Shown here piece by piece: positions 48,362 through 56,391 of a stretch of DNA of 64,000 bases. The notes beneath the pieces are model-generated. The model had not been told where the DNA came from and ran no database searches. It saw nothing but the letters and a program-made list of their open reading frames with translations. Each line of letters opens with the position of its first letter. The stretch's first letter is position 1. This DNA comes from Zoogloea oryzae. Its GTDB lineage: Bacteria; Pseudomonadota; Gammaproteobacteria; Burkholderiales; Rhodocyclaceae. The stretch spans positions 1-64,000 of the forward strand of contig NZ_BSPX01000013.1 in the NCBI RefSeq assembly GCF_030161255.1, in the 5' to 3' direction. The position numbers and the translations under genes were made by a program.

Positions 48362-49849
48362 TCAGTGTTTCAGAGCCGATTCGAGCTTATCGACCAGGAC
48401 GCGCAGAATCTTTACCCGTGCATAATATTTGTTGTCGGCCTCGACGAGGGTCCAGGCGGCATTTTCGGTGCTGGTGCGGTCGATCATGTCGCACACCGCC
48501 GGCTCGTAGAGGGGCCACTTCTCGCGGTTGCGCCAGTCTTCCGGCGTGATCTTGTAGCGCTTGAAGGCTTCCTCTTCCCGTGCCTTGAAGCGCCGCAGCT
48601 GCTCCGCGTCGCTCACCGACAGCCAGAACTTCACGACGATGGCCCCGGCAGACACCAGCTGATCCTCGAAATCGTTGATCTCGGCGTAGGCCCGCATCCA
48701 GTCGGCCTCGGAGCAGAAGCCCTCGACCCGTTCCACCAGCACCCGGCCGTACCAGGAGCGGTCGAAGATCGCCACCTTGCCCTGCCGCGGCAGGCGCCGC
48801 CAGAAGCGCCACAGATAAGGCTGGGCGCGCTCCTCGTCGGACGGCGCGGCGATCGGGATGACGTGATACTGGCGCGTGTCGAGCGCGGCGGTGACGCGGC
48901 GGATCGCCCCGCCCTTGCCGGCGGCGTCCATGCCCTCGAAGACCAGCACCAGGCTGCGTTTCGCGAACGCCTCGTTGCGCACCGCCAGGGCCAGCCGGCC
49001 CTGGAGCTTCTCCAGCTGGCTCTCGTAGTCCTTCTTGTCCATCGGCTGGTCGAGCACCAGCGCGTTGAGCAGGTTGCGCTCGTCCGGCGCAGCCACCAGC
49101 GGCGCGGCGGTCTGCCGCGTGCGGAAGCCCTTGCGGACGAACTCGATGCGCCGCTGCAGCCGCTCGAGGAGCGTCTTGCCCACGTGCACCGCCCGGTATT
49201 GGGGGTCGCTGCCATCGACGATCACCCACGGCGCGATGCCGGTGCTCGTGCGGCGCAGCACGTGCTCGGCCACCTCGCGGTAGCGGTCGTAGTGCTCGTA
49301 GATTTCCCAGTCGGCCTCGCGCACCCGCCAGCGGGTGTCCGGATTGGCTTCCAGCGCCTTGAGGCGCTTCTTCTGCCCGGCCTGCGACAGGTGGAACCAG
49401 AACTTGATGAGCAGCACGCCCTCGGCGGCGAGCATCGCCTCGAAGCGGTTGAGCTCCGACAGACGCTGATCAAGATGCGCCTTCTTCATCCGCTTGAAGC
49501 TGCGCTCGTTGATGGGCTCGGAATACCAGTTGCCGAACAGGATGCCGATCTTGCCCTTGGCCGGCAGCGCCCGCCAGAAGCGCCACAGCGGGGGGCGCTG
49601 GCGCTCCTCGTCGGTGGGCTGGTCGAAGGCGTGCACCTCGATGTGCCGCGGGTCCATCCACTCGTTGAGCAGGTTCACCGTCTCGCCCCGTCCGGCGCCG
49701 TCGATCCCGTTGATGAGGATCACCGCGGCGAAATCCTTGTGTTCGAGGAGGTCGAACTGGGTGTTCAGCAGGTCGGTGCGCAGCTGCGGCTCGATGGCCG
49801 CGTACTCCTCCTTCGACAGCTTGTGGCCCAGCTCGGCTGACTCAAACAT
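48362..49849 (-). CDS. pap: Polyphosphate:AMP phosphotransferase (two-domain PPK2)
   Basis: This 495-residue protein contains two tandem PPK2 domains (about 1-245 and 250-495). The first has INGIDGAGRGETVNLL, where Walker A is altered. The second has FEGMDAAGKGGAIRRV plus FDRSWYGRVLVERVEGF, the intact catalytic half. This is the class II PPK2 (PAP) pattern, which phosphorylates AMP to ADP with polyphosphate. The ATG at 49849 overlaps the end of rsmE by 8 bp, so the two are co-transcribed. It suggests active polyphosphate storage. Confidence 0.9.
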   Translation of the reverse strand: MFESAELGHKLSKEEYAAIEPQLRTDLLNTQFDLLEHKDFAAVILINGIDGAGRGETVNLLNEWMDPRHIEVHAFDQPTDEERQRPPLWRFWRALPAKGKIGILFGNWYSEPINERSFKRMKKAHLDQRLSELNRFEAMLAAEGVLLIKFWFHLSQAGQKKRLKALEANPDTRWRVREADWEIYEHYDRYREVAEHVLRRTSTGIAPWVIVDGSDPQYRAVHVGKTLLERLQRRIEFVRKGFRTRQTAAPLVAAPDERNLLNALVLDQPMDKKDYESQLEKLQGRLALAVRNEAFAKRSLVLVFEGMDAAGKGGAIRRVTAALDTRQYHVIPIAAPSDEERAQPYLWRFWRRLPRQGKVAIFDRSWYGRVLVERVEGFCSEADWMRAYAEINDFEDQLVSAGAIVVKFWLSVSDAEQLRRFKAREEEAFKRYKITPEDWRNREKWPLYEPAVCDMIDRTSTENAAWTLVEADNKYYARVKILRVLVDKLESALKH

Positions 49850-50585
49850 CAAGGTCTCCCGGAAAATCGCCCCACAGGGTTTGCATGGCCGCGATGGCCG
49901 CCAGGCCCGCGGTTTCGGTGCGCAGCACCCGCGGCCCGAGGGCCAGGGGCTCGCAGCCGGCGCGATCGGCCAGGGCCAGCTCGGCCGGCGACCAGCCGCC
50001 CTCCGGCCCGATCAGGATCGCCACCGGCCCGGCCGGACGCGGCTTGCGGGCCAGCGCGCCTGCGGCACCGGGCGCGAGGATCATCCGCGTGCCGGCAAAA
50101 TCCTGAGCCAGGTACTTGGCCAGCGGCAGGATCTCGGCCACCTCCGGCACCCGGTTGCGGCCGGACTGCTCGCAGGCCGACACAGCGATCTGCTGCCAGT
50201 GGGCGAGGCGCTTGTCCGCCCGGTCGCCCGACAGCTTGAGCACCGAACGCTCGGCCGCCACCGGCTGGATCGCGGCAACGCCCAGCTCGACGGCCTTCTG
50301 CACCACCCAGTCCATCTTGTCGGCGCTCGCCAGGGCCTGCACCAGGGTGATCGCCAGCGGCGACTCCCGCTCGGCATCGAGCCGCGGACCAAGCCGCGCC
50401 AGCGGCTGCTTGCCGAGGGCGACCAGGGTGGCCGCGCACTCGCCGCCGCGGCCGTCGAAGAGGGTCACCGCGTCACCCACCACAAGGCGCAGCACGCGCT
50501 CGGCATGATGGGCAACGGCCGCCGGCAGCGGCATGTCGGAATCGGGCACGAGGCCGTCGGGGCAAAAGAAGCGCGGGTTCATCAT
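49842..50585 (-). CDS. rsmE: 16S rRNA (uracil1498-N3)-methyltransferase
   Basis: This 247-residue SPOUT methyltransferase has an N-terminal PUA-like domain (about 1-75; NPRFFCPD, HHAERVLRL). The C-terminal knotted domain has ILIGPEGGWSPAELALA and LGPRVLRTETAGLAAIAA, the RsmE SAM-binding loops. It methylates U1498 of 16S rRNA. Two adjacent ATGs (50585 and 50582) could be used. The gene is divergent from the thioredoxin-like gene with a 45-bp gap and coupled to the PPK2 gene. Confidence 0.92.
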   Translation of the reverse strand: MMNPRFFCPDGLVPDSDMPLPAAVAHHAERVLRLVVGDAVTLFDGRGGECAATLVALGKQPLARLGPRLDAERESPLAITLVQALASADKMDWVVQKAVELGVAAIQPVAAERSVLKLSGDRADKRLAHWQQIAVSACEQSGRNRVPEVAEILPLAKYLAQDFAGTRMILAPGAAGALARKPRPAGPVAILIGPEGGWSPAELALADRAGCEPLALGPRVLRTETAGLAAIAAMQTLWGDFPGDLDV

Positions 50586-50630
50586 GCTATTATCCGCGTG
50601 CCTCCACGGGATTGAAACCAAACGAAGATC

Positions 50631-51191
50631 ATGGTCAGTCTTACCACGCCCCTGTGCGATTTCGGCTGGTCCGCCCCGGACTTCGTACTGCCCGGTGTCG
50701 ACGGCAAGTCCCACAGCCTTTCCAGTTGCCGCGGCCCCAACGGGCTGCTGGTGATGTTCATCTGCAACCATTGCCCCTACGTTAAGGCCGTGCTGCCGCG
50801 CCTCGTGCGCGACTGCCGCGAGCTTGCCGGGCTCGGCATCGGCTGCGTGGCCATCATGTCCAACGATCCAGCCGACTACCCCGAGGATTCCCCGGAGAAC
50901 ATGCAGCGCATCGCCGCGGCCATGGATTTCCCCTTCCCCTACCTGCTCGACGAGAGCCAGGCCGTCGCCAAGGCCTACGGCGCGGTGTGCACACCGGATT
51001 TCTTCGGCTTCGACGCCGGGCTCGGCCTGCAGTATCGCGGCCGCCTCGACGCGTCGGGCAAGAACCCGGCGCCCGACGACGCCCGCCGCGAGCTTTTCGA
51101 GGCGATGCGCCAGGTGGCCGAAACCGGCCACGGCCCGGCCGAGCAGACGCCCAGCATCGGCTGCTCCATCAAGTGGCGGGCCCCATGCTGA
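50631..51191 (+). CDS. Thioredoxin-family (redoxin) protein
   Basis: This 186-residue cytoplasmic protein has a thioredoxin fold. The N-terminal ADPFVLP-like segment (APDFVLPGVDGKSHSL) precedes the active-site CNHCPYVKAV (about 45-54), a CxxC of the AhpC/TSA-related redoxin group. GAVCTPDFFGFD (about 117-128) supplies the cis-Pro region. The two Cys near the end (IGCSIKWRAPC) are unusual and could form a second redox pair. Its partner is unknown. It overlaps the next gene by 7 bp. Confidence 0.83.
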   Translation: MVSLTTPLCDFGWSAPDFVLPGVDGKSHSLSSCRGPNGLLVMFICNHCPYVKAVLPRLVRDCRELAGLGIGCVAIMSNDPADYPEDSPENMQRIAAAMDFPFPYLLDESQAVAKAYGAVCTPDFFGFDAGLGLQYRGRLDASGKNPAPDDARRELFEAMRQVAETGHGPAEQTPSIGCSIKWRAPC

Positions 51192-51994
51192 ACGCCGCCC
51201 AACGCCTCGAACAGGCCCGCGCCCTGGCCGAACTCGTCCGCGAGATGGCCAAGGAAACCATCCTGCCCCGCTACCTCAGCGCCGTGCGCGAGCACAAGGC
51301 CGATGGCAGCGTGCTCACCGAAGCCGATCTGGCCTCCCAGGCCGCGCTGGTCGAACGCCTGCCCAGGCTCATCCCCGGCGCCGTGCTCGGCGAAGAGATG
51401 AGCGCCGAGGAGCAGGGACGTGTGTGGCACCTGGGCAAGGGCGGCCTGTGGGTCATCGACCCCATCGACGGCACCACCAACTTCGCCAATGGGATTCCCT
51501 TCTTCGGGGTGGCGGTGGCCTATCTCATCGACCACAAGACCCAGCTCGGGGTGGTCTACAACCCGATCACCGACGAAGCCTTTTACGCCGCCCGCGGCGC
51601 CGGCGCCTGGCTCAACGACGTGGCGCTGCCCCTGCGCAGCCCGGCCGCACGCCTCAAGGACGCCGTCGCCGGCGTCGACTTCAAGCGCATCAGCCACCAC
51701 CTGGGCGACGAGCTCGCGGTGCGCCCGCCGTATTACTCCCAGCGCAACTTCGGCTCCAGCGCCCTCGAATGGTGCTACGTGGCCGCCGGCCGGCTCGACG
51801 TGTACATCCACGGCGGTCAGATGCTGTGGGACTACGCCGCCGGCCGCCTGATCCTCGACGAGGCCGGTGGCGCCTACAGCACCCTGGGCGGCACGCCGCT
51901 CACCGCCGGGCCAGCCATCAAGCGCTCGGTGATCGCCGCCGCCAGCCCCGCCCTGTTTGAAGAGTGGCGCATCTGGCTGCACAGCCACGCATGA
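51185..51994 (+). CDS. Inositol monophosphatase family protein
   Basis: This 269-residue Mg-dependent phosphatase has GEEMSAEEQ (about 60-68), WVIDPIDGTTNFANGIPFF (about 89-107) as the main metal site, and LWDYAAGRLILDEAGG (about 219-234). All family metal ligands are present. Substrate may be inositol phosphate, NADP, 3'-phosphoadenosine 5'-phosphate or fructose-1,6-bisphosphate; sequence alone does not decide. Its closeness to phosphoribulokinase makes a sugar bisphosphate worth considering. Confidence 0.85.
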   Translation: MLNAAQRLEQARALAELVREMAKETILPRYLSAVREHKADGSVLTEADLASQAALVERLPRLIPGAVLGEEMSAEEQGRVWHLGKGGLWVIDPIDGTTNFANGIPFFGVAVAYLIDHKTQLGVVYNPITDEAFYAARGAGAWLNDVALPLRSPAARLKDAVAGVDFKRISHHLGDELAVRPPYYSQRNFGSSALEWCYVAAGRLDVYIHGGQMLWDYAAGRLILDEAGGAYSTLGGTPLTAGPAIKRSVIAAASPALFEEWRIWLHSHA

Positions 51995-52054
51995 GGCGCC
52001 CAGGAGACTCGGCACAGATATTGCTGGGCTAGCCTCCGCACGCTCCGGAAAGTT

Positions 52055-52120
52055 GCTGGAGTGCTTTTGGAACAGTTCATGACCCCGTGGCCTGCTCCAA
52101 AAACACTCATTTTCTGGAGC
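52055..52120 (+). promoter_or_regulatory. Possible switching leader of the phosphoribulokinase gene
   Basis: GAGTGCTTTTGGA (52059-52071) can pair with TCCAAAAACACTC (52096-52108) with one mismatch. GCTCCA (52094-52099) can instead pair with TGGAGC (52115-52120), which contains the GGAG ribosome-binding site. The two pairings exclude each other, so the upstream arm would free and the downstream arm would hide the site. No known riboswitch class is recognised. Confidence 0.45.
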
Positions 52121-52125
52121 AATCC

Positions 52126-53001
52126 ATGTCCATGAAGCACCCCATCGTCGTGGTGACCGGCTCGTCCGGCTCCGGCACGACGACCGTGAAGCACACTTTC
52201 GAAGGCATCTTCTGGCGCGAGAAGGTCAACGCCGCGATCATCGAAGGCGACAGCTTCCACCGCTACACCCGCGATGAGATCCGCGAACTCATCATCGACG
52301 CCGAAAACAAGGGCCAGCGCGGGATCAGCCACTTCGGGCCCGAGGCCAACCTGCTCGAAGACCTCGAACAGCTCTTCCGCACCTACGGCGAATCGGGCAG
52401 CGGCCGGCGGCGCCATTACCTTCACCATTCCGAAGAAGCCGCCCGCCGCGGCCTGAAGGTGGGCAGCTTCACGCCCTGGGAAGACATCCCGCCCGACACC
52501 GACTGTCTGTTCTACGAAGGCCTGCACGGCGCGGTGATCACCGACAAGGTGAACATCTGCCGCCACGCCGACCTGCTGATCGGCGTCGTTCCAATCACCA
52601 ACCTGGAGTGGATACAAAAGATCCACCGGGACACGAAAACCCGCGGCTATTCCCTCGAAGCCGTGCAGGAGACCATCCTGCGGCGGATGCACGACTACGT
52701 GCATTACATCGTCCCCCAGTTCTCGCACACCCACATCAACTTCCAGCGGGTGCCGATGGTGGATACGTCGAACCCCTTCATCGCCCGCGACATCCCCACC
52801 GCCGACGAATCGATGGTCATCATCCGCTTCCGCGACCCGCGGGGCGTGGATTTCCCCTACCTGCTGCGGATGGTGGACGGCAGCTTCATGTCCCGCGCCA
52901 ACACCATCGTGGTGCCCGGCGGCAAGCTCGATCTGGCAATGCAGCTGATCCTCACCCCGCTGATCTGGAAGCTGATGGAGCGCCGTCGCCAGTGGGTGTG
53001 A
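52126..53001 (+). CDS. prkB: Phosphoribulokinase
   Basis: This 291-residue kinase has P-loop TGSSGSGTTTVKHTF (about 11-25), GDSFHRYTRDE (about 41-51) with the catalytic Asp, and FYEGLHGAVI (about 129-138). Length and sequence fit the proteobacterial octameric PRK. It phosphorylates ribulose-5-phosphate to ribulose-1,5-bisphosphate. No RuBisCO gene is in the window, so it may serve a Calvin cycle encoded elsewhere or act in another pathway. GGAG at 52116 precedes the ATG by six bases. Confidence 0.9.
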   Translation: MSMKHPIVVVTGSSGSGTTTVKHTFEGIFWREKVNAAIIEGDSFHRYTRDEIRELIIDAENKGQRGISHFGPEANLLEDLEQLFRTYGESGSGRRRHYLHHSEEAARRGLKVGSFTPWEDIPPDTDCLFYEGLHGAVITDKVNICRHADLLIGVVPITNLEWIQKIHRDTKTRGYSLEAVQETILRRMHDYVHYIVPQFSHTHINFQRVPMVDTSNPFIARDIPTADESMVIIRFRDPRGVDFPYLLRMVDGSFMSRANTIVVPGGKLDLAMQLILTPLIWKLMERRRQWV

Positions 53002-53018
53002 CCGGCGCCTGATACGAC

Positions 53019-53044
53019 AACGGGGCAGCCGCGGCTGCCCCGTT
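53019..53044. terminator. 26-bp perfect palindrome, bidirectional terminator
   Basis: AACGGGGCAGCCG and its exact complement CGGCTGCCCCGTT abut without a spacer between convergent prkB and the MORN gene. A short T stretch follows in each direction. Confidence 0.8.
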
Positions 53045-53062
53045 TCATGTCCACACCCGGCC

Positions 53063-54829
53063 TTATTTGACCGATGCGGTGAGGTTCTTGCCCTTGTCGG
53101 TCTGCTGGTCGTTCTGGAATTCGCCCTCCCAACCTTCGCCGCTGGCCCAGGTCAGGCGGCCCTGGCCGTGCTTACGGCCCATGTTCCAGGTGCCGTCATA
53201 GCGGTTGCCGTTCTTCCAGGCGTACGAGCCCTGGCCGTGGAACACCCCGCGCACGAAGTCGCCGGTGTAGCGGTCGCCGCTGGGGAAGATCTGGGTGCCG
53301 CGGCCATTGGGCTCACCATCCTTCACCGCACCTTCGTAGCGGTTGCCGCCGGCAAAGCGGATCACCCCGTAGCCGACGGCCTGGTCATCGACCCAGTCGC
53401 CCTCGTACCACTGGCCGCCCACCCACTCGAAGCGCCCCTTGCCGTGCTTGCGGCCATTGACCAGGGTGCCCACGTAGCGCTCGCCGTTGGTCCATTCGAC
53501 GGTGCCGGTACCGCTCACCGCGCCGGTCTGGCGCTCGAGCGTGAAGGCGCCGCGATACGTGGTGTCGCCCGCCACCAGCACCACTTCGCCCGGCGGAGCG
53601 GCCGGGGTCGGAGCGGCAGGTTTGCTCTCGGCCACCGGAGCAGGCTTGGGTGCCGGTGCCGGCGCTGGGGCGGCAGTCGTCGCGGCAGCAGCCGTGGCCG
53701 TCACCGCTGCGGCGGCCGGCAGCCTGGCGACGGCCGTGGCCGCCGGCTGGACGACCACCGGCGCTACCACCGGCTGATTGGTCACGATGGCCGGCGGCGG
53801 CGCCTTGCGGCTGCCGTACAGGGCCATCGCGTTCTGGGGCAGCGGCGTGCCGCGCTCCCGGGAGATCGCGTCGGCGTTGGTGCGGGCGAGGCTCTGGGGA
53901 TTGCCGCGGCACTGGATCACCGCGTCGCGCCAGGCCACCTCGGCCTTCACCGACAGCACGTCCTTCTCGGTGGCTGACACCGCCTGCCCGGTGGTGCGCA
54001 GCTGCTGGGTCTGGTCGGTGGCGGCATCCCACAGGGGGCCGCAGTGCTCGGCGTTGTGGGCGTCGATCTGGGTCTGCTCGACCTTGCGCATGGCCTGGGT
54101 CTGACGGCTGCCGGCGCATTTATCGGCGGCGCCTTCCCAGGCCAGCACGGCCTTGCTGTAGAGGGATGCGGCATCGTCCCAGCGCTTGTCCTTCCAGGCC
54201 ACGCGGGCGTAGTCGCCGAGCGACGTGGCGCTCTTCCAGGCGGCATCGCAGGCGGGGCCGGAGCTGAGCAGCTCGGCGTTGGCCGCGCGGGCGCGCACCG
54301 TGGCCGCGAGGCTCTTCTCGGCTTTCTCCTTGTGGGGCGGATGGCACAGGTCGGCCGCCTCGCGCCACACATTTTCGGCGTCGGCCAGCAGGCGTTCGAT
54401 CTGGGCGGGATCGCCCTTCTCGCCGCGGGCCGCGGCCACCTTGACCTCCAGGTCGAGGGCCTTGTCGAGGCGCGGCAGGCATTCGCTCTGATGGCTCGAC
54501 GCCGCCTCGGCCTGCTTGAGGAGCGCGGCGGCCTTGTCGCCCTGCCTGTTGGCCTGGGCCGCCACCGCCGGACAGTTGGCGGCGATGCTCAGAAAGGCGC
54601 CGCTGGCTTCGGCCAGCAGGGGCTGAGCGTCCTTCCAGCGCTTGGCGGCGGCCACCTGCTGGCCGCGCTCGAAGGTCAGCTCGGCCTGCTGCATGGCGGC
54701 CGGGCAATCCAGCTGGGCGCCGGAGTCGTCGGGCATCGACGAAGCCGGCGGCGGCGTCTGGGCGACCGCCGCGGTGATGAGCGAACAGGCCAGGGCACCG
54801 CACAGATCAAGGATTCGCATCTTCTTCAT
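53063..54829 (-). CDS. Secreted MORN-repeat protein
   Basis: This 588-residue protein has a signal peptide (about 1-23, ILDLCGALACSLITAAVA). A long helical region (about 45-320) with regularly spaced Cys/Ala/Trp helices is followed by an Ala/Pro/Val-rich flexible linker (about 335-420). About six C-terminal MORN repeats (about 425-580) have the form GERYVGTLVNGRKHGKGRF and YEGDWVDDQAVGYG. MORN repeats bind membranes or proteins; in bacteria their role is poorly known. The next gene upstream, 3 bp away, encodes a lipoprotein, so the pair probably acts together at the cell envelope. Confidence 0.8.
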   Translation of the reverse strand: MKKMRILDLCGALACSLITAAVAQTPPPASSMPDDSGAQLDCPAAMQQAELTFERGQQVAAAKRWKDAQPLLAEASGAFLSIAANCPAVAAQANRQGDKAAALLKQAEAASSHQSECLPRLDKALDLEVKVAAARGEKGDPAQIERLLADAENVWREAADLCHPPHKEKAEKSLAATVRARAANAELLSSGPACDAAWKSATSLGDYARVAWKDKRWDDAASLYSKAVLAWEGAADKCAGSRQTQAMRKVEQTQIDAHNAEHCGPLWDAATDQTQQLRTTGQAVSATEKDVLSVKAEVAWRDAVIQCRGNPQSLARTNADAISRERGTPLPQNAMALYGSRKAPPPAIVTNQPVVAPVVVQPAATAVARLPAAAAVTATAAAATTAAPAPAPAPKPAPVAESKPAAPTPAAPPGEVVLVAGDTTYRGAFTLERQTGAVSGTGTVEWTNGERYVGTLVNGRKHGKGRFEWVGGQWYEGDWVDDQAVGYGVIRFAGGNRYEGAVKDGEPNGRGTQIFPSGDRYTGDFVRGVFHGQGSYAWKNGNRYDGTWNMGRKHGQGRLTWASGEGWEGEFQNDQQTDKGKNLTASVK

Positions 54830-54832
54830 GAC

Positions 54833-56218
54833 TCATTCGTCGCCCGATTCGAGGGGCATTCTCAGCATGGCATCGATCAGGCCGGTCTGGCCAAGGCCCG
54901 ACGGCGGCTTGATCTCCTCGCTGTCCGAGGCGAGCGCCATGCCGCCGATTTCGTCGGAGGCGCTGGGCAGATCGGAGAGCTTCAAGGTAAACGCCTCCAG
55001 CGACGCGCCCTTGAGGACGGCCGCGAGCATTTCTTCACGCTGGGTCTGGCGGGCGAGGTTCACGAACTTGGCCAGCCGCTCTTCATCCAGCACAAAGACG
55101 TTGCTGATGCGGTTCTGGTCGAGGAGCTTCTGATGCAGGGTTGCGCCGGCCAGCGGGTCGCCGCCAAGCTTGCCGATGCGGTCGTAGGCCCAGCGGTCGG
55201 CGTCGTCGAAAGCGGTGGTGGCCACCCACGACAGGCTCGACACCGCCATCCCCATCCGCGCCATGAAGGTGTCCCGCAGCACATTGCCAGCCTGGCGGCC
55301 GACCGACTTCACCACTTCCTCACCAATCTTCTGGACGTAATCCTGGGCGGCCTGTTCGGCCAGCTTCCTGGCGGCCTCCTGCAGCGCCTGCTTGGCGACC
55401 GCTTCGGATGCCGATTTGGCGGCCGCCGCAGCCGCCGCCTGGGCTGCCTGGTTGGCCGCCACCTTGGCGGCCTGTGCCGCGGCGTTGAGGCCGGTGGCAA
55501 GGGACGCGATCTCGAACAGCGTGGAGACGATCTCCTTGCTGTAGTGATACGTCTTCATCCGCGCACCGCCCTCTTCCGACAGGCCCTGGGTCCACAGCAC
55601 CATCCACAGGGCTTCGTCGGGGGTGATCTGGGGGCCGAAGATCTCCAGCGGATGGATGCTCATCAGCCAGTGAAAATCCTGGTAGCCAGGCGTCACCGGC
55701 GGCGCCAGCCGGGCATAGCCACGGCACACTTGCAGGGGCTTGATGGTCACCGTCTTGCCGGCAGCCGTCCTGATGGGGAAAGGCTCGCCGTCGTCGCGCA
55801 GTTCGGCGAGCTCGGCGAGCATCTTGTTGGCGTCGTTCTTCTTGTAGCCCTTGATCTCGACGATCTTGTCGCCGGGCGCAAGGCCGATGTCCGGCGCGGC
55901 TGCCACCACCGTGAGCCGCTCATCCACCTGCAGCGCGCGCACCCACGCCACCCGGTCGTCCTCTTCCCACTCGTAGCTCGTCGCCACGCTGAAGGGCAGC
56001 TCCCACTGGTGGCTGCAGTCCGGGTCCTTGAGGGCCGCGGAGCGCACGATGGCCGGACGCAGCGCACGCTCGCCGTGGCCCAGGGCACGCAGGTTGCCCA
56101 GCAGCGTCTCATTGACCTTGCGGCCATCGTCAACGGTGTATTTCATGCCGCCGCAACCGCCCAGCAGCAGGGCGACAAGGACGACGACCAGGGAGGTCCA
56201 GCGGGAGAGCAGACGCAT
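54833..56218 (-). CDS. Outer-envelope lipoprotein with PDZ-like region, possible inactive M48-like
   Basis: This 461-residue protein has a lipoprotein signal (LSRWTSLVVVLVALLLGGC, lipobox LGGC). A PDZ-like segment lies at about 105-150 (IGLAPGDKIVEIKGYKKNDA). At about 200-225, TPDEALWMVLWTQGLS lies where M48-like relatives would carry the HExxH helix, but both His are missing. An Ala-rich helix follows (about 250-310). I therefore read it as a possible degenerate peptidase, with low certainty. The start is set at 56218 by the lipobox. It is coupled to the MORN-protein gene. Confidence 0.7.
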   Translation of the reverse strand: MRLLSRWTSLVVVLVALLLGGCGGMKYTVDDGRKVNETLLGNLRALGHGERALRPAIVRSAALKDPDCSHQWELPFSVATSYEWEEDDRVAWVRALQVDERLTVVAAAPDIGLAPGDKIVEIKGYKKNDANKMLAELAELRDDGEPFPIRTAAGKTVTIKPLQVCRGYARLAPPVTPGYQDFHWLMSIHPLEIFGPQITPDEALWMVLWTQGLSEEGGARMKTYHYSKEIVSTLFEIASLATGLNAAAQAAKVAANQAAQAAAAAAAKSASEAVAKQALQEAARKLAEQAAQDYVQKIGEEVVKSVGRQAGNVLRDTFMARMGMAVSSLSWVATTAFDDADRWAYDRIGKLGGDPLAGATLHQKLLDQNRISNVFVLDEERLAKFVNLARQTQREEMLAAVLKGASLEAFTLKLSDLPSASDEIGGMALASDSEEIKPPSGLGQTGLIDAMLRMPLESGDE

Positions 56219-56391
56219 CGGCAGGCGCGATGTAAGAAAATGTAAGGCGTACGGGATTATGCCGGAGTTTTTCCATCCCGGCCGTGACGGGCCCAACAGG
56301 CGGATTCAAGCCGCCAAGGCTACCCAAGCCCCGGGAAATCAAAGATAATTGCGGTCTTTGCGCGCCGCTCTCCCCGGCCGAAGGTTCCCAG

